A stretch of 64,000 nucleotides of DNA from Acetobacterium wieringae (GCF_001766835.1 NZ_LKEU01000013.1:1-64000), one strand, 5' to 3'. Numbered from the stretch's first letter, positions 49,118 through 59,209 are shown. Notes: a model not told the origin generated them from the sequence alone. A program made the numbers and translations.

Positions 49118-50677
49118 TTACAGTGAAGCGGCCTTGGCCTGTTCAAATTCATCCTGAATTTCCTGGGAGGGTTCCTTGGTCAACAGGGAAACCACGACGA
49201 TAAAGAGGCAGGAGACCAGGAAGGCTGGCATCAGTTCATAGATCCCGAAGACACCGCCCATTGGTTTAATCAGTAATCGCCAGATGAAGACCATTCCGCC
49301 ACCGGCCAGCATGCCAGCAATGGCACCTTCCCGGTTGGTGCGTTTCCAGAACAGTGAGAACAACATCAGTGGTCCGAAGGTGGCCCCAAAACCGGCCCAG
49401 GCAAACGCGACGATGTTAAAGATAACGCTGGTTTCATCCAGAGCCAGCAGAATACCGATGATTGACACGGCAATCAAGGTCAGATGGGAAACCCGCATGA
49501 TCTGTTTTTCGGTGGCATCTTTTTTGAGAATGCCTTCGTAGATGTTTTTGGAAAAAGCCGAAGCAGCAATCAACAGATAGGAGTCTGACGAGCTCATTGT
49601 TGCTGCCAGAATCCCGGCCATGACAAAACCGGCCAGCAAAGGGGGCAGCAGGTTGGTCGACATAACGATAAAAATACTTTCCGCCTGGCTGGCAGTGAGC
49701 AGTTCAGTGGGGAAAAGTACCCGACCAATCAGACCGATAATGACGGCTGCAAATAGTGAAATCACACACCAGGTGGTGGCAATCCGACGTGCTTTAGGAA
49801 TCTCGGCTGCATCCCGGATGGCAATAAACCGCAGCAAGACCTGGGGCATCCCAAAATAACCCAGCCCCCAGGACATCGTCGAGATGATCGTTAAAAAGGT
49901 GTAGGGTAAGGCTGGGCCGAACACCGGGTTCCCGGCCAGAACCTGTTGGGTACCGTCCATCACGGTGGGGTTGGCAATGCCAAAGAAATCAAAAAAGCCA
50001 GGAATCTGTTGGATGTTTTCCATCACGCCGCTGATACCGCCAGCGGCAGTTATCCCCAGAACCAGCACCAGGGCCAGGGCAACAATCATGATGATACCCT
50101 GTAGAAAGTCAGAAACGCTTTCAGCCAGGAAGCCGCCCAGTAAGGTATAAAAAATAACAAAACATGCCCCGACGATCATGACCACCTGGTATTGAATACC
50201 AAACAGCGAATTAAACAGCTTGCCGACCGTAACAAAACAGCTGGCGGCGTAAACGGTAAAGAAAACCAGAATAAACACCGAAGCAATCAGCATGATGACT
50301 TTGCTCTTTTCTTTGAAACGGTTGCTGAAATACTCGGGAATGGTAATGGCATCCCCCGCAATGGCCGAATAATTACGCAGCCGTTTAGCAGTAATCTTCC
50401 AGTTCAGGTAGGTTCCCAGAGCCAGGCCTAAAGCCGTCCAGAAGGCATCACTCCAGCCGCACCAGTAGGCGACCCCCGGTAATCCCATTAGCAGCCAGCC
50501 GCTCATGTCGGATGCTTCTGCACTCATTGCCGCTACCCAGGGACCCAGGGAACGGCCGCCGATAAAATAATTGTCACTGTTCTCGTTGGCGATCTTTAAA
50601 AAATAGACGCCGATACCGAGTATTGCCACAATGTAAATAATCATGGCAATCAGTATTTGGATGTTATCAGTACTCAT
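49118..50677 (-). CDS. putP: Sodium/proline symporter PutP
   Basis: This 519-aa protein has about 13 membrane segments and the sodium:solute symporter pattern, including YFIGGRSLGPWVAAMSAEAS near residues 35-55, DMSGWLLMGLPG, and GYFGMPQVLLRFIA (about 265-280). The match to PutP (Na+/proline uptake) is good; other solutes of the SSS family are possible. The ATG at 50677 follows GAGGAGG. In acetogens that use a sodium gradient such a carrier is expected. It is a single-gene unit. Confidence 0.92.
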   Translation of the reverse strand: MSTDNIQILIAMIIYIVAILGIGVYFLKIANENSDNYFIGGRSLGPWVAAMSAEASDMSGWLLMGLPGVAYWCGWSDAFWTALGLALGTYLNWKITAKRLRNYSAIAGDAITIPEYFSNRFKEKSKVIMLIASVFILVFFTVYAASCFVTVGKLFNSLFGIQYQVVMIVGACFVIFYTLLGGFLAESVSDFLQGIIMIVALALVLVLGITAAGGISGVMENIQQIPGFFDFFGIANPTVMDGTQQVLAGNPVFGPALPYTFLTIISTMSWGLGYFGMPQVLLRFIAIRDAAEIPKARRIATTWCVISLFAAVIIGLIGRVLFPTELLTASQAESIFIVMSTNLLPPLLAGFVMAGILAATMSSSDSYLLIAASAFSKNIYEGILKKDATEKQIMRVSHLTLIAVSIIGILLALDETSVIFNIVAFAWAGFGATFGPLMLFSLFWKRTNREGAIAGMLAGGGMVFIWRLLIKPMGGVFGIYELMPAFLVSCLFIVVVSLLTKEPSQEIQDEFEQAKAASL

Positions 50678-50867
50678 TCTTTTCCTCCTCAAATAAATTC
50701 CAGTGTATTATAGCACAGAATGAATTTATATACAAAGAAATGGATGAAAAAAACTGATAACGGTGAAGCAAAAACAGGCCGTATAATATTATGAAACCAT
50801 CAGGATTTTCTTGAGAAAAAACGGATCATGCGGTAAGATAATAAAAAAAGGTCCAAAGGAGATTGGC

Positions 50868-52904
50868 TTGAATTTACTGCTTATTATCTTAATGTTGCTG
50901 CTGTGCTTACTGATTTCAGATGTCATCAGTCATTTTATCCCGTTTATTCCCACCGCCCTGATCCAGATTGGCTTGGGCCTGGGCATTGCCTTTATCATGC
51001 ATAGCCGAGCCATTGAACTGGAAACGGAATGGTTTTTGATTCTGTTTGTGGCCCCGCTTTTATATGATGATGGCCGCCATTTCTCCCGGGAAAATCTCTG
51101 GAAAATGCGGGAACCGATATTTGGCAATGCCATTATTCTGGTGCTGCTGACCACCATTTTGGGCGGCTATTTTATTCATTGGCTGATGCCCTATATGCCA
51201 CTGGCAGCGGCCTTTGCTCTGGCGGCAGTGCTTTCGCCCACTGATCCGGTGGCGGTCAATGGAATTGCCAAACGGGTGAATATTCCCCCCAAGGTGTTGA
51301 CCCTGGTGCGGGGAGAATCGCTGATTAATGATGCCTCGGGACTGGTCGCCTTTAACTATGCCATTGCGGCAGTGGTTACCGGTTATTTTTCGCTGCGGGA
51401 TGCCGCCCTGAATTTCACCTATATGTTTATTGTTGGCGCTGTTCTGGGCTTGACCCTGGGTCTGGTGATTGACTGGATCGGTTTTATTCTCCGTAAAAAA
51501 GGCATCCGCGATGCTACCTTTCACAGCCTGCTGCAGATTTTAACCCCTTTTATCATTTACATTGTCACCGAAGAATTGTTTCATGCTTCCGGGGTGATTG
51601 CTGTGGTCGTAGCGGGCATCGCTCACGCCGCTATTACCGAACACACCTCGACAATGCTGGCAAAAGAAAAGGTGATTTCGGAAAATGTCTGGTCAGTGCT
51701 GTTGTTTGTCCTCAATGGGGTGGTCTTTATTCTCCTGGGCTTAAACATACCCTTATCAATGGGGGCGGCGGTGGCCAGTGAGGATATCAACAATTGGCTG
51801 GCCATTGCCGGGGTACTGGTGATCTGGCTGGGAATTTTTGGCATCCGCTTTGTCTACTCTTATTCATCCACAGCGGTGCAGTACCTGATCGCTAAACGTC
51901 AGGGCGCCGAGGTCCCCAGCATTAAAAGCAGCCTGTTGATCAGCCTCACCGGGGTGCGGGGAGCGGTGACGATGGTTGCAGTACTGTCGGTGCCGACCCT
52001 GCTGGCCAGCGGTGAAGAATTCCCCCAGCGGTCACTGATTCTGTTTATCGCCACTGGCGTAATCCTGGTAACCTTAGTAGCCGCCACCCTGTTTTTGCCG
52101 CTGTTGTGTAAAACCGACAAAGCACCGGATAGTACCGCCCGGCAATTGGATTTCAATGCTGCCATGATGCGGATTTTTCTGGCGACAATCAAGCGGATCA
52201 GACAGGAAATCACCCCAGAAAACGAATTGGTTGCCGATGAATTGATTAGCGAATACAAACGGATGGTTAAGCGGATTCAAAACGAAGATAATTCTCCGGA
52301 AACCCAGGTCTATCTGAAAAAGCTCAATGAAATGAAGTACAAGGGGTTGCGGGCTGAAGCCGACTATCTTCGTGACGCCCGGGAAAATAACCGCATTGAT
52401 CCGGTTGTCTACGAAAAATTTGAAGCCACCCTGGATCGCCGGGAAGAAGCCCTGTCCAATGATGTCCGCTTCAGTGTACGCTATTTTCTGGCCAAAACCC
52501 TGCGGCTCTGGCATCAGTTCCGACGCCATTTCAAACAAGAACCGGAAAAACTAAAGGCGACCATCAATACGGTCAAAGAACTCCAGATCAATGCCTTTGA
52601 GGCGGCCATTGCCAGTCTCGAACAGGAACAGCTGCAGCCACAAAACCAGGCCGATGGTGAGATCATTGCCGCTGTCATCCTGGGATATCAGGGAATGATT
52701 CGGCGGCTGGCCCGGCAACGCTCAGAAAACAGGGAAGCCGATGAAGTGTTGAAAGAAGAATTGCGGATTAAAGCCATGGACAGCGAACGCCAGGAAATCC
52801 AGCGGATGTATGAGTCGGGGGAGATCACCATCGAGCAATCCCGGAAGCTGCGTCGTCATATCAACTATATAGAAAGTGCGACCCTGGATGAATCCGAAGA
52901 ATAA
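50868..52904 (+). CDS. Na+/H+ antiporter, CPA1/NhaP family, with long cytosolic tail
   Basis: This 678-aa protein has a ~410-aa membrane domain with about 12 segments and the CPA1 core motifs AVLSPTDPVAV (about residues 119-129) and RGESLINDASGLVAF (about 146-160), whose Asp residues bind the cation. The C-terminal ~250 residues are hydrophilic, helical and charged, likely regulatory. The start is taken as TTG at 50868, with AAAGGAG 5 nt upstream; the open frame begins at 50811 without such a site. A TATAAT box lies at about 50783. Confidence 0.9.
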   Translation: MNLLLIILMLLLCLLISDVISHFIPFIPTALIQIGLGLGIAFIMHSRAIELETEWFLILFVAPLLYDDGRHFSRENLWKMREPIFGNAIILVLLTTILGGYFIHWLMPYMPLAAAFALAAVLSPTDPVAVNGIAKRVNIPPKVLTLVRGESLINDASGLVAFNYAIAAVVTGYFSLRDAALNFTYMFIVGAVLGLTLGLVIDWIGFILRKKGIRDATFHSLLQILTPFIIYIVTEELFHASGVIAVVVAGIAHAAITEHTSTMLAKEKVISENVWSVLLFVLNGVVFILLGLNIPLSMGAAVASEDINNWLAIAGVLVIWLGIFGIRFVYSYSSTAVQYLIAKRQGAEVPSIKSSLLISLTGVRGAVTMVAVLSVPTLLASGEEFPQRSLILFIATGVILVTLVAATLFLPLLCKTDKAPDSTARQLDFNAAMMRIFLATIKRIRQEITPENELVADELISEYKRMVKRIQNEDNSPETQVYLKKLNEMKYKGLRAEADYLRDARENNRIDPVVYEKFEATLDRREEALSNDVRFSVRYFLAKTLRLWHQFRRHFKQEPEKLKATINTVKELQINAFEAAIASLEQEQLQPQNQADGEIIAAVILGYQGMIRRLARQRSENREADEVLKEELRIKAMDSERQEIQRMYESGEITIEQSRKLRRHINYIESATLDESEE

Positions 52905-52916
52905 ACAATCACTCCC

Positions 52917-52950
52917 AAAAACCGGTTCTTGTAGCGAGCCGGTTTTTTAT
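52917..52950 (+). terminator. Terminator of the Na+/H+ antiporter gene
   Basis: AAAACCGGTTC pairs with GAGCCGGTTTT (small internal mismatch), followed by TTAT. Confidence 0.8.
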
Positions 52951-53003
52951 TGCCTAAATGGTGGGCGATCGATTTTAAGAATAACTGCCTCACAGATGTA
53001 AAT

Positions 53004-53049
53004 AAAAAAAGCGAAGCCAGTGCTCAGTGAAAACCGCTTCGCTTTTTTA
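53004..53049. terminator. Bidirectional terminator after the GDSL esterase gene
   Basis: AAAAAAAGCGAAG and CTTCGCTTTTTT pair around an 20-nt loop; T-runs on both strands serve the reverse-strand GDSL gene. Confidence 0.75.
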
Positions 53050-53126
53050 TTTGGTATTATGCTGATCAAATCTCAAATGACACGCACGCAGGTAGATCAG
53101 ATAGACTGGTAATTGTTGATGCCGTC

Positions 53127-54467
53127 CTAATTAATAAATCCGGCACTCAGGTGGCACTGGTAAATCACGTCATGGCCAGCGGTAGTCGGGTGGGGATCCA
53201 GATTACCGGTGTACCAGTTGAAATTGACCAGTGGTTCACTGCCCTGGTAGTTGGCAAAGGCGGTGTAGACATCCGCTACTTTATAACCGGCCACGGGGGT
53301 CTTAATGGCGGTGTTAATGGTCTGGATGGCTGGATCAAATACGGCGTAGAGCGGATCCTGGAGGTTAATCGGATCGTACAGGGTGGTCACGTAAATATCA
53401 GCCTGGGGTGCCAGGGTTTTGACAGTGGCGACAATCTGCGGCCAATCGGTTCCAAATTGGGTAACACTGGCGGTTACGGAGGTCTGGATTTCAGGGAGAG
53501 CAGCGGTTATGATATCCGCAGCTCCGGGCTGGGCTAAAGCGGTGGCCAGATCAGCGGGGAAGGTTGGTGAGTTGGGATCCAACTGGAAAGCGACTGCCAA
53601 ACCGGCGATAACGGGTGCAAGAATATTGTTACCGCCGACACTGATGGTAATTACTTTGGCCTGGCTCAGCGCCGCCATCGTGGCCGGATCGTTCTGGAGC
53701 TGGTTTAACAGTTGACTGGAGGTGTAACCGGGAACCCCCAGATTAACCAACTGCAGATTTTCATTTCCGGTCTGACTGGTTAAATGGTTGTAGAACAGAT
53801 TAACATAACCGGAACCCGGCGTAGCACTCATCCCATAGGCAATGGAATCGCCCAGGGCAGTGTAGTTTTCCGTTTTAACAATTTTTATCTGGATCGATTC
53901 CAGCCGCAGACTTTCGCCGGTGGTTCCCAATTGGGCGCCGTTTTTCACCCAACCCCAGGACTCATCGACTACCGGGATATCGCCTTTGTTTTGGACGTGG
54001 CCCCGGTAATAAACCTCATAGCCATCAAGACCGGTCAGGTTGATTTTGATGGCTTCAATCCGCAAACCCTGGGCAGTTGTTCCGGCATAAGCACCATTTG
54101 ATACAGGGCCCAGCCAACCTTTATTCTGGACATGGACATCATAGCTGATGCCAGCACCGGCCGGGATATCCCCAGTGAGCTCAATCCGGAGGCCTTCCAG
54201 ACGGAATCCTTCGCCCCGGGAGCCCAGTTCGTTGGGACCGGTAACAAAGCTGCCAACCGGCAGCGGTACATCGCCCTTATTCTGGACATGGCCGCGATAC
54301 TGGACACCAATGTCCGTCGTAGCTTGGGTATCAATGGCGGTACCATCGGCTGAATCATTACTGTTAACGTCCACCGCCGCAAAAACCCCGGTGGTAAAAA
54401 TCATCGACAGCATCAACACAAGAATCACAAGACGGCCGGTAAGGGATTTGAACATACTTTTTTTCAT
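53127..54467 (-). CDS. Secreted GDSL/SGNH esterase with ChW repeats
   Basis: This 446-aa protein has a signal peptide (about 1-30, ending GVFAAVD), three ChW repeats (YRGHVQNKGDVPLP, VHVQNKGWLGPVSNG, YRGHVQNKGDIPVV; about residues 55-200) and a C-terminal SGNH hydrolase domain: block I ALGDSIAYG, block III SVGGNN and block V DPHPTTAGH, giving the catalytic Ser, Asn, Asp and His. It probably deacylates lipids or wall polymers at the cell surface. It shares the ChW anchor with the C39 protein at 46912. The start follows AAAGGATC. Confidence 0.93.
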   Translation of the reverse strand: MKKSMFKSLTGRLVILVLMLSMIFTTGVFAAVDVNSNDSADGTAIDTQATTDIGVQYRGHVQNKGDVPLPVGSFVTGPNELGSRGEGFRLEGLRIELTGDIPAGAGISYDVHVQNKGWLGPVSNGAYAGTTAQGLRIEAIKINLTGLDGYEVYYRGHVQNKGDIPVVDESWGWVKNGAQLGTTGESLRLESIQIKIVKTENYTALGDSIAYGMSATPGSGYVNLFYNHLTSQTGNENLQLVNLGVPGYTSSQLLNQLQNDPATMAALSQAKVITISVGGNNILAPVIAGLAVAFQLDPNSPTFPADLATALAQPGAADIITAALPEIQTSVTASVTQFGTDWPQIVATVKTLAPQADIYVTTLYDPINLQDPLYAVFDPAIQTINTAIKTPVAGYKVADVYTAFANYQGSEPLVNFNWYTGNLDPHPTTAGHDVIYQCHLSAGFIN

Positions 54468-54552
54468 TTCAGATCCTTTCTTTGAATAGATTTTGTTAAT
54501 ATCTCATCATTGGAAGATCCACGACAGATCTTTGTAAACGTAGGCTATCGCA

Positions 54553-56544
54553 CTAAATCTGATAATCATAGCTGATCGTATCACCGTCATTACCGATAAA
54601 GACCACATAGGAACCGGCGGTCACAGCCGTTCCCTCAGTGCCGTTGAGAAGGCTGTCATACTGACCTTCAAGCGTTGGGTTCAACACCACAAGCCGTCCC
54701 TCACGGGGTTTGATCAGGCCGTCAGATGGTAGCTTGCGACAGACATTCTGCGCTCCGATGGTGATCACTTCGCCAGTTTGAAGCACTGGTACGGTGGCGG
54801 TATTGATCAGTTTAAAGCTGCCCACATCAAGCAAGGTCTGGCCTTGTTCCTCAATCAGTTTGAATTCCATGGTATCCCGGGTATATTTCAGATTGGGCAG
54901 GGTGATGCGCTCATCAATTAGTTGATTGATCAGATAGTATCCGTTACCGCCAAACAGCACATCGCCGGGGAATTCATCCATCACCCAGGTTGAACCGGCC
55001 AGAAAAACCGTATCCTCCGGCAGAGTATTGATGGTGATCCACTGTTTATTGGCAAACTGGTCTGGGCTGATGCCAGCGGTTCGGGCTGGTAGCATGGTGG
55101 CATTGATCGAGCCGGTCTCTCCAGTCAGGGCATAGGACATCAGAAATTTGGTGCCAAAGTTTTCTTCAAGTTTCAGGCGTTTGTCGGTGCCGTAAAAGAA
55201 GCCATCATCCTTGTAGTTGAGGGTATCCACCAGGGTGAAGCCTGCGTCGGAATTGCTGTAGAGATTCATCACTCCGGCGGCCTGATTAAAGTCGAGTTTG
55301 AGAATATTGCCAGATAGCGTGTAATATCCGGCATAGGCCAGCAGTTGCTCAGGGACTGCTGCAGCTTGTGGTGCGGTGGCAATGGTTGTTGATCCACTGG
55401 GGATCACGCCTTTTTCAGCGAGCAGGGTGGTAGCGATCACATCGGTGATCGCAGTGGTGTCCGCCGGACCGGCAAAGGTCAGGGCGATGGTGATGTTCTG
55501 ATCGGGTAGCAGATACAGCATCGAATGATAATAACTGGTATCGCCGCCTTTATAGATCAGGCGGACGCCCAGTTTTTCATAGGCTTCATCAGTGACGCTG
55601 TCCCAGCCCAGCCCGAAGGCCATTTTGGGGGTGCCGGCGGGAACCGTCTGAGGGCCGTACTGGGCGGTGAAAGATTCGTCCACCCATTTGCGCTCAACGA
55701 TTTTTCCAGCCAGGATGGCATCTCCAAATTTAGCAAGATCATGGGCGTTGGAGGCAATCCCCCCGGCACCAAGGCTGTTGAGATACTCCAGTGCGGCCGC
55801 ACTGCCGTCATTGTTGTAGGCCAGGGCCACATTGTCGTTGCCTTCTTTGAAGTAACAGCTGGTATTGTCCAGGCTGGCAGGGGTTAAAATGTTTTTACTC
55901 AGATAATCAGCAAAAGGCATGCCGGAAACCTTTTCAACCAGGGCCTGGGCCAGGGTGAAGCCGTCATTGCAGTAGATGCTGATAATCCCGGGATCACTTT
56001 TCAACGAGGATGCGTTTAAGTTGGCCAGAAAATAGTCCATGAATTCAGCGCTGGGTGCCGCTGTGCTGGTGTCATAACTGTAGGTGCCGTTCAGAGCCGA
56101 GGTGTGATTGAGCAGCATCCGCACCGTGATCTGCTGGTAGCGGGGATCTTCCATGGTGAATTCCGGCAGATAGCCAGTCACCGGCTGATCCAGATCCAGC
56201 TGACCATCCTGACAGAGCTTAAGCACCGCCATGGTGGCAAACATCTTACTGACCGAGCCGACATTAAATTGGGTTTCGCTGTCAACTGGAATAGCGGCGG
56301 TACGGTTGGCCATGGCAAAACCTTCTTCGTAGACAATTTTTCCGTCTTCACAGATTGCCACTGCAGCACTGGACGCTCCACCGGCAGAGATCGTCTGCCA
56401 GATTTCGGTTCGGGTGGCAGCGATGGTTTTTGCGTACGCCGATTCTTTTTTTGTAGCCGAGCCACTTGTTGTGCAGCTGGTGGTGGCCAGAACCAGTCCG
56501 GCGATGAGAAGACAATAACCAATCCATATTATTTTTCTGTTCAT
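54553..56544 (-). CDS. Lipoprotein serine hydrolase of the beta-lactamase/DD-peptidase fold
   Basis: This 663-aa protein begins with a lipoprotein signal (lipobox LATTSC, Cys at about 24). Residues about 45-375 are a class C beta-lactamase-like domain: SxxK as SVSKM (about residues 96-100) and the second motif YCNDGF (Y-x-N). The C-terminal ~250 residues are a beta-rich accessory region of unknown role. Family members act as esterases, D-aminopeptidases or wall-modifying enzymes on the outer membrane face. AAAGGATCAGG lies before the ATG. True beta-lactamase activity is unlikely. Confidence 0.88.
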   Translation of the reverse strand: MNRKIIWIGYCLLIAGLVLATTSCTTSGSATKKESAYAKTIAATRTEIWQTISAGGASSAAVAICEDGKIVYEEGFAMANRTAAIPVDSETQFNVGSVSKMFATMAVLKLCQDGQLDLDQPVTGYLPEFTMEDPRYQQITVRMLLNHTSALNGTYSYDTSTAAPSAEFMDYFLANLNASSLKSDPGIISIYCNDGFTLAQALVEKVSGMPFADYLSKNILTPASLDNTSCYFKEGNDNVALAYNNDGSAAALEYLNSLGAGGIASNAHDLAKFGDAILAGKIVERKWVDESFTAQYGPQTVPAGTPKMAFGLGWDSVTDEAYEKLGVRLIYKGGDTSYYHSMLYLLPDQNITIALTFAGPADTTAITDVIATTLLAEKGVIPSGSTTIATAPQAAAVPEQLLAYAGYYTLSGNILKLDFNQAAGVMNLYSNSDAGFTLVDTLNYKDDGFFYGTDKRLKLEENFGTKFLMSYALTGETGSINATMLPARTAGISPDQFANKQWITINTLPEDTVFLAGSTWVMDEFPGDVLFGGNGYYLINQLIDERITLPNLKYTRDTMEFKLIEEQGQTLLDVGSFKLINTATVPVLQTGEVITIGAQNVCRKLPSDGLIKPREGRLVVLNPTLEGQYDSLLNGTEGTAVTAGSYVVFIGNDGDTISYDYQI

Positions 56545-56706
56545 ATCCTGATCCTTTCATTTTGACGCTTGCACCCACGGGAATTGGTAACATAGCGGTT
56601 CGTTGTTTAGTCATCCCGTGATCGCAAAAAATACATGCCTGTTGTGTTTATAGACTATTTTCACCGAAATAAACGTAATTGAGCTGTTTTTTTTGATGCT
56701 TATGGT

Positions 56707-56750
56707 CACCCGTCGATGAAGACAAAAACATCGACGGGTGGTTTTGTTTG
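56707..56750 (+). terminator. Stable hairpin upstream of IS copy 1
   Basis: CACCCGTCGATG and CATCGACGGGTG form a perfect 12-bp stem, followed by GTTTTGTTTG on the + strand. No forward gene lies upstream, so its purpose is unclear; it may insulate the original maf promoter. Confidence 0.6.
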
Positions 56751-56773
56751 TGAAAAAATGATAAAATAGTGAT

Positions 56774-56785
56774 ATCTTTTTAAAA
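56774..56785 (+). repeat. Target-site duplication, left, IS copy 1
   Basis: ATCTTTTTAAAA directly left of the element; the same 12 bp occur at 58546-58557. Confidence 0.8.
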
Positions 56786-58545
56786 TAGGTAATTGCGAAA
56801 TGAAAAAGATTTGGAGCTCAGAAAATTCGGTGGTAAGAGCCAGACAGAATTCGTGAAGTCGGAAGGAAACGGAACAACAAAACAATTAAAATGTTGAAGA
56901 AGATGAAAAAAGAGCGCAAAAATAAAAGCTGGGCAAAGAAGATAAAGAGTCCAACTAGGCAACGAGTGGTTTAAGACTGCGTAAGTACTGATGCTGATAA
57001 ATATTATCGGAAAGAATTGCAGTAATCAGCTGGGTAATTCCGGCCAACAGCAAATCGGCGTGAAGTGTCTTGGCATTTTGAGTTTTACGGTTGGCCAGAC
57101 AGAAACTGTCTTTGAAGTGATTGATGGATTGCTCAACGACGCCCCGGATCTTATAGATTCGAGCCCATTCGAGTGTCCCACGAAGGGTTCCGGGGTAGGC
57201 CCGAAGATTCTTTTCAGGGTAGACGTAAAACATCCGACCACAGGAAGACGAAGTACAGGGATTTTCACAGAAACACTGACGTTTAGCTTTCCCGGCTTCC
57301 TGTTTGATCCATTTTGTTTTGGGACAGGTGAATTTAAACCGAACCAGGCCGTTCTTTCGTTTGGCCCGCCCTTCAGATTTCATGGGAAGTGACGGATCGT
57401 TTGGACAACAGGGAATGCCATCTGCATTAACCGGACAATCCGGATAGGAAAGTTTACCACGCTGATTCAATGGAATGAAAGCTTTTTCAAATTTCAGTTC
57501 CCCAAGGAGAGACTGATAAATCGCAGAACTGTCAAAAGCAGCATCACCAATGAAAAGTTTGGGGACAATCAGCGGGTGCTTTTTAAAGAAGTCTGAAAGA
57601 ACCGGAATCAGGGCTTTGGTATCATGAAGCGATTTGTCCTCATCGGGAGAATCTGATTTTTTCTCGACAGAAATCTCCGGATGATCAGCCAGAAAATTCG
57701 CATCATAGAAAGTGATATCCCGGACAATGCCAAGGCCATTGGTAATGATGCCGAATTTGTAGACGTAACAGAAATGACCATTAATGTAGAGCTGTTTGAT
57801 TTCCGGATTGGATTTCGCGTGCGTGGGCATTGAGCCGTAAGCCGCCTTATAGGGATCATAGGCGTCATCAAGCTGGTGGGATTTTTTGAATGCTTTGAGC
57901 TGCTTAATAATTTTATTGGCAAATTTGGGATTGTTTTCAGTGACGTAGGCTTCAATTCCGGAGGTATCAAAAATGGTCATCATTGCTTTATCGGCATCAA
58001 TTTTCTGGCAGAGCGGCTCAGTCACATCAACAAGACGATGAAAGAGCGATTGTAAGTCCAACAGGTATGTTTTTTTGAAACGGGTCAGTTGTGACGCATG
58101 GGGTACCCGGTTAAAACCGCAAAAATCGCGGAGTTCTCTGGAAAACTTGAGAAACGTAATCAGGAGTGTATCCGTGGGGATGGAAAAAATCCGCTGCAGG
58201 ATCAGCGCCCAGAGAATCGAACAAAGATCAAAATCCCGATGTCGGCCATGCGCGCGGTAATAATGCTGATAAAAAGAATGCGGAATCAACGCGTGAAGGT
58301 TCAGATTCTCTTCCAGTAGCGAAAGAAAGTGATGTTTGTCACTTTCAAAAAAATGAGTGCAATCAGAATAAATTTCAGCCAAAGAAAGCTGTTTTTGTGA
58401 TAAAATAGTCATGATATAACTCCTTTCAGGTTGATAGATTTGTTTTTTAGCAACTCAATTTTATCACAATCTGGTGAGGAGTTATATTTTTTTATGTCAG
58501 AAATATCCCGTTATTATGCGGGCTGTGGCGTTTTGCAAACGCCTA
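56786..58545 (-). mobile_element. IS1182-like insertion sequence, copy 1 (1,760 bp)
   Basis: Ends were set by comparing the two copies and their target duplications. The terminal inverted repeats are imperfect: TAGGTAATTGCGAAATG at the left and, reversed, TAGGCGTTTGCAAAACG at the right (11 of 17 identical). It carries one transposase gene read leftwards. The insertion lies 28 bp upstream of the maf start, in opposite orientation to maf. Confidence 0.92.
56955..58412 (-). CDS. IS1182-family transposase, copy 1
   Basis: This 485-aa DDE transposase has an N-terminal DUF772-type domain (FYQHYYRAHGRHRDFDL, LILQRIFSIPTD) and a DDE_Tnp_1 catalytic region: the first Asp in TIFDTSGIEAY, the second in FIGDAAFDSS, and the Glu in RGVVEQSINHFKDSF near the C-terminus. 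A cysteine-rich insert (CENPCTSSSCGR) precedes the last motif, common in this family. It appears intact and its protein is identical to the second copy at 60570-62027. AAAGGAG precedes the start. Confidence 0.92.
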   Translation of the reverse strand: MTILSQKQLSLAEIYSDCTHFFESDKHHFLSLLEENLNLHALIPHSFYQHYYRAHGRHRDFDLCSILWALILQRIFSIPTDTLLITFLKFSRELRDFCGFNRVPHASQLTRFKKTYLLDLQSLFHRLVDVTEPLCQKIDADKAMMTIFDTSGIEAYVTENNPKFANKIIKQLKAFKKSHQLDDAYDPYKAAYGSMPTHAKSNPEIKQLYINGHFCYVYKFGIITNGLGIVRDITFYDANFLADHPEISVEKKSDSPDEDKSLHDTKALIPVLSDFFKKHPLIVPKLFIGDAAFDSSAIYQSLLGELKFEKAFIPLNQRGKLSYPDCPVNADGIPCCPNDPSLPMKSEGRAKRKNGLVRFKFTCPKTKWIKQEAGKAKRQCFCENPCTSSSCGRMFYVYPEKNLRAYPGTLRGTLEWARIYKIRGVVEQSINHFKDSFCLANRKTQNAKTLHADLLLAGITQLITAILSDNIYQHQYLRSLKPLVA

Positions 58546-58557
58546 ATCTTTTTAAAA
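58546..58557 (+). repeat. Target-site duplication, right, IS copy 1
   Basis: ATCTTTTTAAAA directly right of the element, identical to 56774-56785. Confidence 0.8.
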
Positions 58558-58573
58558 AAATTGGAGGTATACC

Positions 58574-59209
58574 TTGCAACCCCAAATAATTCTGGCCAGT
58601 CAGTCGCCCCGCCGCCGGGAACTGTTTAAGCTGGTTCTCAGCAGCTATGGTATCAATGAGTTTAGCATTCAGGCGGCCGAAATCGATGAAAAACGAATTG
58701 AAGCGGAAATTCTGGAAAAGTGTGACGGAGATTTTCAGGAAACGGTCAAAAAACTGGCCGTGGAGCTGGCTACCCGAAAGGCTCGGGTGATCCAGAAGCT
58801 TAATCCCCGGGCGCTGGTGGTGGGTGCCGATACAATGGTGGTTCTTGAGGAGGAGATTCTTGGTAAGCCAGCCGATGAAATGGCCGCCTACCAGATGATC
58901 AAAGCGCTGGCCGGGAATACCCATCAGGTTTTAACCGGGGTCAGTATCCGCTACCGGGATCAGGAAGAGTGCTTTGTTGTTACCTCAACGATCCGTTTTT
59001 ATCCCTGGGATCATCAGATGCAGCGGCAGGTGGCGGACTACGTGGCTTCTGGCAAGGCCATGGACAAGGCTGGCGCCTATGGTATTCAGGAAGAAGCCGG
59101 TCTCTGGGTCAAGTGGATTAAAGGTGACTACAACAATATCGTCGGCTTGCCGATTGCCAAACTCAATCGCCGACTCGGCAAAATGCTGGAGCAGATCGCC
59201 AGCCACTAA
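58574..59209 (+). CDS. maf: Maf family nucleotide pyrophosphatase
   Basis: This 211-aa protein begins LASQSPRRRELFK, the classic Maf motif, and has VVGADTMVVLEEEILGKP and GIQEEAGLWVKWIKGDYNN with VGLP, all typical. Maf proteins hydrolyse modified or canonical nucleoside triphosphates (dTTP/UTP or m7GTP types) to monophosphates. The start is TTG at 58574 after GGAGG. IS copy 1 sits immediately upstream and separates the gene from its probable original promoter near 56740-56770. Confidence 0.93.
   Translation: MQPQIILASQSPRRRELFKLVLSSYGINEFSIQAAEIDEKRIEAEILEKCDGDFQETVKKLAVELATRKARVIQKLNPRALVVGADTMVVLEEEILGKPADEMAAYQMIKALAGNTHQVLTGVSIRYRDQEECFVVTSTIRFYPWDHQMQRQVADYVASGKAMDKAGAYGIQEEAGLWVKWIKGDYNNIVGLPIAKLNRRLGKMLEQIASH

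Noticed and set aside
56780-56962. A 60-codon reverse frame at the left end of the IS elements (also at 60326-60577)
   Set aside because: It is non-coding-looking IS end sequence, is cut by the element boundary and differs at its N-terminus side only because of the flank.
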